DNA from: an uncultured Litoreibacter sp.
GTDB lineage: Bacteria; Pseudomonadota; Alphaproteobacteria; Rhodobacterales; Rhodobacteraceae
DNA length: 64,000 bases
NCBI GenBank assembly: GCA_947493265.1
Contig: CANLQL010000004.1
Coordinates: 558,001 to 622,000, forward strand
Reading direction: 5' to 3'
This document shows positions 57,297 to 64,000 of this stretch, in pieces. The notes under the pieces were generated by a model. That model was not told where the DNA came from. It did not search any database and saw only the letters and a list, made by a program, of their open reading frames with translations. Each line of letters starts with the position of its first letter. Positions within the stretch are counted from its first letter, which is position 1. A program made the translations under genes and the position numbers.

Positions 57297-57833
57297 ATGA
57301 AACATGCGTTTTCAGTAGTTTTAGTGAGTTTTTTGGCAGCTTGCGGAGGCTCTGGAACAGGTCCAACGGGTCCGATTTCGGTAAGCGGTCCCACACCAAC
57401 AGCACCATCCAGCACGCCGCCAAGCAGTCCGACGGCCCCGCCATCTTCAGCAGTGAATAACGCTTCCTTTGCAACTCAGCTAAACGGTGTGCGAATGGCG
57501 AATAGTGCTGCCCCGGTTACATTCGATTCTCGGCTCGCAGCCGCAGCCCAGCGCCACGCAAATGATATGCTTGCGAACAACTACTTCAGCCACACGGGTC
57601 TAAACGGATCCACCCCAGGCGACCGGATTACGGCAGCCGGATACCAATGGCGCACATATGGTGAGAACATCGCACGAGGTCAGTCTTCGCAGGGTGATGC
57701 ATTGCGAGGATGGACGAATTCCCCTGGTCATCATGCCAATAACATAAATCCGAATTTCGAAGATTTTGCTTTGGCTAAATCCGGTTCCGGCAGCAATGCC
57801 CGATGGGTTCTTGTGCTGGCGACAGAGCGTTAG
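57297..57833 (+). CDS. CAP-domain (SCP/PR-1) lipoprotein
   Basis: About 178 residues from ATG 57297, which has TTGGAGGA upstream. The lipoprotein signal ends in lipobox LAAC (Cys at 15), followed by a flexible Gly/Pro/Ser/Thr-rich linker (about 16-50) and a CAP domain (about 55-175): LNGVRMANSAAPVTFDSRLAAAAQRHANDM, then NYFSHTG, YGENIARGQ and SPGHHANNINPNFEDFALA. The long linker after the lipid anchor is what surface-exposed lipoproteins often have. It lies divergent from the Slam-type gene; the 271 bases between hold no other gene. Confidence 0.88.
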   Translation: MKHAFSVVLVSFLAACGGSGTGPTGPISVSGPTPTAPSSTPPSSPTAPPSSAVNNASFATQLNGVRMANSAAPVTFDSRLAAAAQRHANDMLANNYFSHTGLNGSTPGDRITAAGYQWRTYGENIARGQSSQGDALRGWTNSPGHHANNINPNFEDFALAKSGSGSNARWVLVLATER

Positions 57834-57906
57834 TCTGCTTTCAAAAGATTGGGATTGGATGGAGTTCTAGTACCTCGAGGTGTCATCTGATGCTCGTGCG
57901 ACCGGA

Positions 57907-58713
57907 TCAATCCGTTTCGTATGGGCGCTCAATCGAAAGCGCTTCCTTAAGCTTGGCCCAGGTCGCGGCCTCAAAGCGTTCTGGCCATTCCACACCAAGC
58001 TCGTGCGCTCTTTTTCGTGCTCTTGGTAGATAGGCTTTTGCGTAGGCGAGTTGGGTTGCGATCATTGCATCGCGATTGGGGATCGGGGGCGGAAGCGAGA
58101 TCAGAAGCGCTTTCTGGTCATCGGTAATTAGGCGGTTGAGGTGCAAAACCCCTCCCCGATTAGGTGCATCGGTTTCTTCAATCAGCAGCTCTACAAGTAG
58201 ATTGCGGAGATGGAATGTACCTAAAACGCCGTTGATGTATTCTTCGCGCCCAACTGCAAGATACATCAAGCCAAGTATCCTGAAAAATTCTTCGATCTGA
58301 TATCTAAATCTTTCAGGATTTGGCCCACCAGCAGGTGCCTTTTCGAGCAATCCGTCAAAAATGCCAGCGTGATCAAAAAGCGTTTTCAGGCTGTTTTGCG
58401 TGTGCGATCCCATCTGATCAGGCTTTAGGATTACGACATCGGTGCGGGTCCAATCCTCGGTGATGGCATTTATGAGAACTGGAACTGTTGTCCGGTCCCA
58501 CCACAGCACGATCTCTCCCGTTTGGCTCACTGCATTGCGCCAAATCTCCGCTACCGCATCGGTCGCACCATCGTCAGCAACGAGGACAAAATCTATGTCA
58601 CTGTATGCGTCAGCCATACCGTTTCCGTAACTGCCGCTTAGAAACAAAGCATGGATGCCCGGAGAATCTATCGTTGCGTTGGTGATGGTTTGAATGGTTT
58701 CGTCGTGATCCAT
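57907..58713 (-). CDS. Nucleotidyltransferase-like protein (aminoglycoside-type fold)
   Basis: About 268 residues from ATG 58713; the frame is open to 58839 but the N-terminal extension looks random. The nucleotidyltransferase core GSYGNGMADAYSDIDFVLV gives the G-S and D-x-D metal residues. A helical second domain (about 125-265) follows, as in aminoglycoside adenylyltransferases. The substrate is unknown and resistance should not be assumed. Stops of this gene and the CAP gene face each other. Confidence 0.75.
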   Translation of the reverse strand: MDHDETIQTITNATIDSPGIHALFLSGSYGNGMADAYSDIDFVLVADDGATDAVAEIWRNAVSQTGEIVLWWDRTTVPVLINAITEDWTRTDVVILKPDQMGSHTQNSLKTLFDHAGIFDGLLEKAPAGGPNPERFRYQIEEFFRILGLMYLAVGREEYINGVLGTFHLRNLLVELLIEETDAPNRGGVLHLNRLITDDQKALLISLPPPIPNRDAMIATQLAYAKAYLPRARKRAHELGVEWPERFEAATWAKLKEALSIERPYETD

Positions 58714-58863
58714 TAGTCTTGGCCCCTTATGTCGGTTCCGTCGTGTATCCCTACCACCCTGACGCATGGCGTCAATTTGGGCACCAAGTGGGCCCCAAAA
58801 GATTGGTATAGGGTGCAGTGCGGCGACTGTCGTAGCCAAAACTGCCAGTAGGAAATTGCAGTC

Positions 58864-59265
58864 TTAGTCCCAGGAGGCATTCTGCAGAACGACCCGGTAC
58901 CCATCAGGATCTTCAAAAGTACATCCCAACCGATCCCAATATGGATTGAACGCCCCGACAGGTGTGTAGCCTGCGTCTCGCATCCGTTGAATTGCGTCTT
59001 CCCATTCGTGCTTTTCTGGCAAGTACAGAACCAGCAGATTGTCTTTTGTCGGTGCACGACCTGCAGCGTGCCCTGATTTCTTCGTAAACTCAAAATGATA
59101 GAACGATTGAGGGTCGCCGACCATCAGACCGTCAAAGCCATCATGGTCAGTGAACTCAAACAAGACTTCTAAACCCAAGCCATCGACATAGAAGGCTTTC
59201 AATGCGGAAAGATCGTCCGTTGGCCGTGCGACCCGAAGTTTAGGCACTGTCATTTGCATTACCAT
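58864..59265 (-). CDS. VOC/glyoxalase superfamily protein
   Basis: A 133-residue vicinal-oxygen-chelate protein with two beta-alpha-beta-beta-beta modules: VARPTDDLSALKAFYVDGLGLEVLFEF and GAFNPYWDRLGCTFEDPDGYRVVL. ATG 59265 or ATG 59253 are possible starts. Enzymatic role is unknown. Confidence 0.82.
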   Translation of the reverse strand: MVMQMTVPKLRVARPTDDLSALKAFYVDGLGLEVLFEFTDHDGFDGLMVGDPQSFYHFEFTKKSGHAAGRAPTKDNLLVLYLPEKHEWEDAIQRMRDAGYTPVGAFNPYWDRLGCTFEDPDGYRVVLQNASWD

Positions 59266-59369
59266 TTGCTCGCCGTCGGAGACTTTCTACAGTCTTAGCT
59301 CAACTTGAGAGCTAGCACAGAATTTGGGACGTACCGTTCCGATCAGCAATTCTTTATAGCACTTAGATT

Positions 59370-59693
59370 TCAGAACTTTCTGCAATCTGTGAACCCCTCT
59401 TCGTCCAGGAATTCGCCGAAGTCGAGGGACAGGGTATCTTTCAATTTCAACGCGAAATTTAGCGACGCTGCGGTCACGCGCTCACGATCATATTCATCTT
59501 GGCATCTATATTGCGTGGACCAGTCGCTCCATCGAATATCAAAAACCGTCAGCTTGTTGCGGTCACGGTAAAAGTACCCGCGCACGTCTTGTTTTGCGAC
59601 CATGTACCGGTCGTTGATGACAACGAAATCTGCCGCCGCACTCGTGGCAAATACTGCGAATATCAGCGAGAGGCCGGTTCGTTTCATGATCAT
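59370..59693 (-). CDS. Small exported hypothetical protein
   Basis: 107 residues, or 105 if the ATG at 59687 is used. The signal peptide ends SAAAD. The mature protein has two cysteines (near 80 and 103) that may form a disulfide, and many charged residues. No family is recognised. It stands alone on the minus strand. Confidence 0.6.
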   Translation of the reverse strand: MIMKRTGLSLIFAVFATSAAADFVVINDRYMVAKQDVRGYFYRDRNKLTVFDIRWSDWSTQYRCQDEYDRERVTAASLNFALKLKDTLSLDFGEFLDEEGFTDCRKF

Positions 59694-59828
59694 TGTTCCT
59701 TCACACTGAAATGGCTTCGGTTAGCGGCGGACAAAGTATATCCTTCTGTACGATGCGCAGAATTTTCGAGCATCACAATAAATTTGCCCAAATTTGGTAG
59801 CTAAAGCCTAGCGTGAAAGCTGCGCGGT

Positions 59829-60254
59829 TCAATGTTGCGGATTGCGGCTGGCTTGTACGTTCTGTTGCCGCTCAGGCCATTCTGATTTGATAAATGCTAA
59901 GATATTCCAGATGTCCTCATCTGTAATCACACCGTCGAACGCAGGCATTCCACTGCTGAAATCAGTCACACCCTGCGCTGAGAGCGCTGCTTTTCCACCA
60001 AGCTTGGTGTAGCTGAATAGAAGGGCGTTATCGTGGTGCCATGTGTGACCTGTTTCGTCATGGGGAGGCGCAGGAAATACACCGTTTTCGTTCGGTGAAC
60101 GCCAATTGGCTTGGCCCTCTAAATTTGCGCCATGGCAGGTCGCACAGTTCTCTGCGTATAGCTTTGCGCCGGCTGAAATATTCCGTCCATCAAGCTCATG
60201 ATCTGCCAGGGCTGGATTTGCGATAAGCAATAAGCCAAACGCGAACGCCCTCAC
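59829..60254 (-). CDS. Exported c-type cytochrome
   Basis: Mono-heme cytochrome c of about 141 residues. The heme site is CATCH, and the distal Met is likely the one in SSGMPAF. The start chosen is GTG 60254, which overlaps the stop of the multicopper oxidase (GTGA) and has GAGG upstream; ATG 60269 is possible. The signal peptide ends PALAD. Coupled expression suggests electron exchange with the oxidase. Confidence 0.82.
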   Translation of the reverse strand: MRAFAFGLLLIANPALADHELDGRNISAGAKLYAENCATCHGANLEGQANWRSPNENGVFPAPPHDETGHTWHHDNALLFSYTKLGGKAALSAQGVTDFSSGMPAFDGVITDEDIWNILAFIKSEWPERQQNVQASRNPQH

Positions 60255-61552
60255 GTGACCTCGACCCATGTTTTCATGCCGCTGGCTTGGTGGCCAAGCA
60301 TATGACAATGCAGTAACCATTTGCCGGGGTTGTCGAATACGCACAGAATATCCCGGCTTTCCTGTCGTTGCAGCAAAGTTGTGTCGCGTAACGGTCCAAG
60401 TGTTTCGTCAGCATTGACCTCATAGAAGTGATGGCCGTGCAGATGAATGCCGTGCGGAAATGCGGTCTCGTTGCGCAGTTTGATCCGGACAGTCTCACCA
60501 CGTGAGATGATATGCCAAGGGGCGTCTTGAAGACCCGAAACACCGTTCAAGCTCCAAAGGTCGTCGCCACTATGTTGGCCACCCATAGCACCACCTTGCA
60601 GTGTCAATGTGAGAACGCGATCCGCTGAGCCGGACGGTTGCGGTACATTGGCCTTTGGCAGAATGCCTATTTCAGTTTGGATCGGGTTAGGGTTGTCACC
60701 TTCGACAGAGATTTCTCCAAGTTCATATGGATCCTGCCGCGTCGGGAAGATGAATTTTACCGTTTCAGTGACATCAGCGATGATATCCATTCGTTGTGCC
60801 GGAGCAAGCATTCGAGGCCCAATATCCTGAAGCGTTGAAAGTGGCATCCCGTCAAGGGCCACGACCTTGCCTGCGAGACCCGTTACTTCAAGCGGAAATA
60901 TCCTAGCCGTCGCGACATTTATTAACCGTAGCCGCACCCGATCACCGCGACGAACAGTGTTAACGGAAGGAATGATTTTTGCAAAAGTTCCTAACCGCCC
61001 TGCGTGCGAAAAGTCATGACGGTTTCCGAAGTCTTCTATCATCTCGCCGGTGCGCTCAATGCGCCAATCATCGAGCATAACCGTGATATCGTGGGCGACC
61101 TTTGGCGGATCAGCTTCTTCGACAATCAGTGGGCCGTAGAGCCCTCTTGCGACCTGTTCCCACGATCGATTGTGCGAGTGATACCAATATGTTCCGGCGT
61201 CTGGCAGCTTGAATCGATAGTCGAAGCTTTTGCCATCTTCGACGAGAGGTTGGGTAAGACCGGGAACCCCGTCCATCGAATTGTCTATGCGAATGCCATG
61301 CCAATGTATTGCGGAGCCTTCGCCAATGGCATTTTCGAACCGCAAATCGGCCATATCACCAATTCGGAACCGCAATTCAGGCCCTGGGGAAGAGCCGTTT
61401 ATTCCCAGTAGCTGCGTGGTCCCATCACCTTCCGGCAGGACCTGTCCTGTGATCTTCTCTGCACGCAGGATAAATGGGGCAGCTAGCGACGCTTTGGGAA
61501 GTCCAACCAAAGCGGCAGAAGCTAACAAGAAAGTTCGGCGATTTATTTGCAT
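60251..61552 (-). CDS. Multicopper oxidase (three-cupredoxin type)
   Basis: A 433-residue Tat-exported oxidase. The Tat signal contains NRRTFLLASAALVG. All four copper-binding blocks are present: HWHGIR, YWYHSH, HGIHLHGHHF and HCHMLGHQASGM, the last giving the type 1 Cys with its His and axial Met. Related enzymes oxidise Cu(I), Fe(II) or organic substrates. No methionine-rich insert as in CueO was seen. It forms an operon with the cytochrome c. Confidence 0.9.
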   Translation of the reverse strand: MQINRRTFLLASAALVGLPKASLAAPFILRAEKITGQVLPEGDGTTQLLGINGSSPGPELRFRIGDMADLRFENAIGEGSAIHWHGIRIDNSMDGVPGLTQPLVEDGKSFDYRFKLPDAGTYWYHSHNRSWEQVARGLYGPLIVEEADPPKVAHDITVMLDDWRIERTGEMIEDFGNRHDFSHAGRLGTFAKIIPSVNTVRRGDRVRLRLINVATARIFPLEVTGLAGKVVALDGMPLSTLQDIGPRMLAPAQRMDIIADVTETVKFIFPTRQDPYELGEISVEGDNPNPIQTEIGILPKANVPQPSGSADRVLTLTLQGGAMGGQHSGDDLWSLNGVSGLQDAPWHIISRGETVRIKLRNETAFPHGIHLHGHHFYEVNADETLGPLRDTTLLQRQESRDILCVFDNPGKWLLHCHMLGHQASGMKTWVEVT

Positions 61553-61759
61553 AGCGATTATCTATCTCTCAACCCGGCAATCCTTGTGGCAAGCCTTATA
61601 CATGTCTCCAAGCAACTTCATCGCAAGGACGACTTAGTCATTGCATCACTACTCGTCATAGACCCAGCCAATATCCCGGTTTCGGCAGCGCTCCGCCACC
61701 AAGAAAACGTCGCTGTCCCAACCCGAAAATGAGCAATTCAAGAACGATTTTCTTGTGCA

Positions 61760-62050
61760 TTGACGACCAATTCCTCGATCACATTAGAATCTCACGCTTT
61801 TCGTACAGGTTCCACCAACAGGAAGGTCAAAGGATATCTTGTCACGTGGATGCGGGCGGCTGGTGTTCCCCGAAAACGCGCGCTGTCTCGCTTTGCGACC
61901 ATGAACGACAACGACTTGAAGAACGTTTTGATGCGCCGCATGGTTACCCCTCGTGAAATCGGCACGACCGTTGCCTTTCTAACTTCAGATGCGGATGGCA
62001 GCCTGTCAGGTCTATCCCTCGCAGGCGACAGCAACATCGAGACGCCTTGA
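61760..62050 (+). pseudogene. Remnant of a short-chain dehydrogenase (3' end)
   Basis: The last 40 codons read RRMVTPREIGTTVAFLTSDA and then a G-L-S-L-A-G-D tail, which corresponds to the C-terminal helix and strand of SDR enzymes. No Rossmann glycine motif or YxxxK is found upstream in any plus frame within 61553-61900. The gene therefore appears truncated at its 5' end. It abuts the BKACE gene, so the pair may once have been an operon. Confidence 0.6.
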
Positions 62051-62070
62051 ATTCGAATGGAAACCCAAAA

Positions 62071-63006
62071 ATGAAAAACAAAGCTGAAGGCAAAGTCATC
62101 ATCAGTTGCGCCGTTACCGGAGCCATTCACACACCATCAATGTCACCGCATCTTCCGGTTACCCCTGAAGAGATCATCAGCGACTCTTTGGCTGCCGCCG
62201 AGGCTGGGGCTGCGATCCTGCATCTGCACGCCCGTCATCCCGACGGACGCCCTGATCAGAGCCCGGAAGGGTTCGCGGCGTTCCTGCCGAGGATTAAGCA
62301 AGGCACAGATGCTGTTATCAACATAACAACAGGCGGCAGCCCGTATATGAGTGTCGAAGAACGCGCAGGTCCCGCGGCGACCTTCCAGCCGGAATTGGCA
62401 TCGCTCAACATGGGGTCAATGAATTTCGGACTCTATCCGATGCTGAACCGGTACAAGGAGTTCAAGCACGATTGGGAGCGGGAGCATTTGGAAGGCTCAA
62501 AAGACCTCGTCTTTCGCAATTCCTTCAAGGACATCGAGTATGTGCTGGAAACCTGCTACGGGAACGGCACGCGGTTCGAGTTCGAGTGTTACGACACATC
62601 GCACCTCTATAACTTGGCGCATTTCGCAGGCCGTGGCTTGGTCAAGGCACCGTTCTTCGTTCAATCGGTTTTCGGATTGCTCGGAGGTATCGGAGGGCAC
62701 CACGAAGACGTCTTACATATGAAACGGACAGCGGACCGGTTGTTCGGTGACGATTTCTGCTGGTCGGTACTGGGTGCAGGTGCAAACCAGTTCCGCATTG
62801 CAACACAAGCAGCAACACTTGGCGGCAATGTCCGCGTCGGACTTGAAGACAGCCTCTGGGCAGGTCGTGGCGAATTGGCTACATCTAACGCGGTTCAGGT
62901 GCGAACAATCCGCACTATTCTCGAAGGCTTGGGGCTTGAGGTAGCGACACCAGATGAAGCGCGCGAAATCCTGAGCCTAAAAGGCGGAGACCAAGTAGCA
63001 TTCTGA
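62071..63006 (+). CDS. BKACE family beta-keto acid cleavage enzyme (DUF849)
   Basis: A zinc-dependent enzyme of about 311 residues that condenses a beta-keto acid with acetyl-CoA and cleaves it. Family marks are KVIISCAVTGAIHTPS, the metal pair in ILHLHARHPDGRP, SLNMGSMNF and FVQSVFGLLGGIGG. ATG 62071 is preferred over a TTG at 62047. Known relatives use 3-keto-5-aminohexanoate or dehydrocarnitine; the substrate here cannot be told apart from sequence alone. Confidence 0.88.
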   Translation: MKNKAEGKVIISCAVTGAIHTPSMSPHLPVTPEEIISDSLAAAEAGAAILHLHARHPDGRPDQSPEGFAAFLPRIKQGTDAVINITTGGSPYMSVEERAGPAATFQPELASLNMGSMNFGLYPMLNRYKEFKHDWEREHLEGSKDLVFRNSFKDIEYVLETCYGNGTRFEFECYDTSHLYNLAHFAGRGLVKAPFFVQSVFGLLGGIGGHHEDVLHMKRTADRLFGDDFCWSVLGAGANQFRIATQAATLGGNVRVGLEDSLWAGRGELATSNAVQVRTIRTILEGLGLEVATPDEAREILSLKGGDQVAF

Positions 63007-63185
63007 GCGAGCGAAACCTCCAGATGTACCTTACCAAGGACAATCTCGAGACCGAACGATCCGCGCGAACATCCGTTGAAGATATTTCCGGAGCGCAATT
63101 TAGACGGGACAGAATACTGATAGCGCTGTTTCTCCAAAAAGGAACAGGTTGCTTCGGAAACTTGTGACGGCAGTTATGAGGAGGG

Positions 63186-63260
63186 TGGCTGGGATGGTAG
63201 GATTCGAACCTACGATCTACTGTACCAAAAACAGTTGCCCTACCGCTAGGCCACATCCCA
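63186..63260 (-). tRNA. tRNA-Gln (anticodon TTG)
   Basis: The minus strand folds as a complete tRNA: acceptor TGGGATG with CATCCCA, D-arm with GCGGTAGG, anticodon stem ACTGT/ACAGT with loop TTTTGGT giving anticodon TTG, and T-arm GGTTCGAATCC. Discriminator G and an encoded CCA (63186-63188) follow. It lies alone between the BKACE gene and the flavoprotein gene. Confidence 0.95.
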
Positions 63261-63351
63261 ATACCGATGCCTGATCTAATACCCCATCGCGCGCACTTCA
63301 AGTCAAAAATCGCTGCTTGTTGTCAGACAGGTGCGAAGCTAAGCCAAACCC

Positions 63352-64000
63352 ATGAACGTTGATGTTGTCATACTAGGAGCAGGAGCCGCAGGACTTTTCT
63401 GTGGGATCGAAGCGGCGCGACGCGGGCGAAAGGTCGTTGTGATTGATCATGCGAAAGCTGCTGGTGAAAAGATACGTATTTCAGGGGGTGGGCGCTGCAA
63501 TTTCACCAATCTCGACATTCAACCTGAGAAATTTCTGTCGCAAAATCCGCGCTTTGCGATCTCTGCGCTCAAGCGCTTCACCCAATGGGATTTCATTGCT
63601 CGCGTCGACGCTGCCGGGATCACATGGCATGAAAAAACGCTTGGCCAGCTGTTTTGCGACGGATCCTCGCGACAGATTGTGGATCTGCTTGTTGATGATC
63701 TTGCCCGTGCCGGGGGCGCACTACAGTTGCAGACGGAAATTACCAACGTGAAGCGGTCGTCAGACGGATTTGAGATTTCCACGACATCCGGCACCTATCA
63801 AAGCAAGGCAGTTGTTGTCGCGACAGGGGGCAAGTCCATCCCAAAGATGGGGGCGACGGGATTTGGCTACACTCTGGCGGCGCAATTTGGGCTGTCGCTG
63901 ACGGAAACGCGTGCTGCTTTGGTTCCGTTGACATTTGCCGAACAGGAGCTTGCAACACTTAAACCCCTGGCGGGGATTTCGGTGCCTGCGAAGGTCGCTT
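63352..64000 (+). CDS. YhiN/HI0933-type NAD(P)/FAD-dependent oxidoreductase (5' part)
   Basis: Starts at ATG 63352 and runs off the right end; 216 codons are visible. The N-terminus has the dinucleotide motif VVILGAGAAGLFCGIEAARRG, and GEKIRISGGGRCNFTN is the hallmark of this flavoprotein family. VVVATGGKSIPKMGATGFGY is the second FAD-associated motif. The function is not established. Only the missing C-terminal half prevents full confidence. Confidence 0.88.
   Translation, partial: MNVDVVILGAGAAGLFCGIEAARRGRKVVVIDHAKAAGEKIRISGGGRCNFTNLDIQPEKFLSQNPRFAISALKRFTQWDFIARVDAAGITWHEKTLGQLFCDGSSRQIVDLLVDDLARAGGALQLQTEITNVKRSSDGFEISTTSGTYQSKAVVVATGGKSIPKMGATGFGYTLAAQFGLSLTETRAALVPLTFAEQELATLKPLAGISVPAKVA

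Noticed and set aside
57907-58713. Nucleotidyltransferase considered as an antibiotic-resistance enzyme
   Set aside because: Only the general fold and metal residues are visible. Chromosomal homologues of unknown function are common and nothing around it suggests resistance.

Overview
The window looks like a chromosomal stretch from a marine alphaproteobacterium of the order Rhodobacterales (Roseobacter-like). I infer this from the gene content: a fused TRAP permease with a TAXI binding protein, a GlpVSTPQU-type glycerol ABC importer, a TmpA/TmpB phosphonate pair, an imelysin/di-heme oxidoreductase/DUF1513 iron operon, a BKACE enzyme and moderate GC. No insertion sequence, phage, CRISPR array or rRNA was seen. 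One tRNA-Gln lies near the right end.

Left part (1-17.4 kb): the 3' tail of an unknown gene, a secreted DUF3179 protein, a class IV aminotransferase convergent with a TAXI-TRAP operon and its RpiR-type regulator, a large DUF3772/MscS-like membrane protein, then a complete glycerol-type ABC operon (binding protein, stem-loop region, two ATPases, two permeases, DUF2160 protein). A BlaI repressor / M56 metallopeptidase pair follows.

Centre (17.4-36.2 kb): the most unusual region. It is built around a 3327-residue repeat protein that begins with an LEPR-XLL-like motif instead of a signal peptide. Around it lie a TolC-family lipoprotein, a one-POTRA BamA-like barrel protein (broken in this sequence by a G8 tract), an M50 peptidase fused to an adaptor-like region and carrying a PqqD-like N-terminus, a SapC-family protein, a HlyD adaptor and a second adaptor with a GAF-like cytoplasmic half. 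There is no ABC ATPase and no RND pump. I read the cluster as a dedicated export system for the giant surface protein, with the M50 protein as the likely inner-membrane core.

Right of centre (36.2-48.9 kb): a long dyad element, an iron-linked operon (imelysin, di-heme DUF1111 protein, second imelysin, DUF1513 propeller), a 7TM-AraC regulator, a small lipoprotein, and a TetR-controlled RND efflux pair without its own TolC.

Right part (48.9-64 kb): a LysR regulator divergent from tmpA-tmpB (predicted 2-trimethylaminoethylphosphonate to glycine betaine plus phosphate), an orphan GAF histidine kinase and a short BCCT-like carrier. Then come a Slam-type outer membrane protein divergent from a CAP-domain lipoprotein, a nucleotidyltransferase-like protein, a VOC protein, a multicopper oxidase/cytochrome c pair, a dehydrogenase remnant, a BKACE gene, the tRNA, and the 5' part of a YhiN-type flavoprotein. 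All functional names come from motif reading and remembered family features; no database search was possible.
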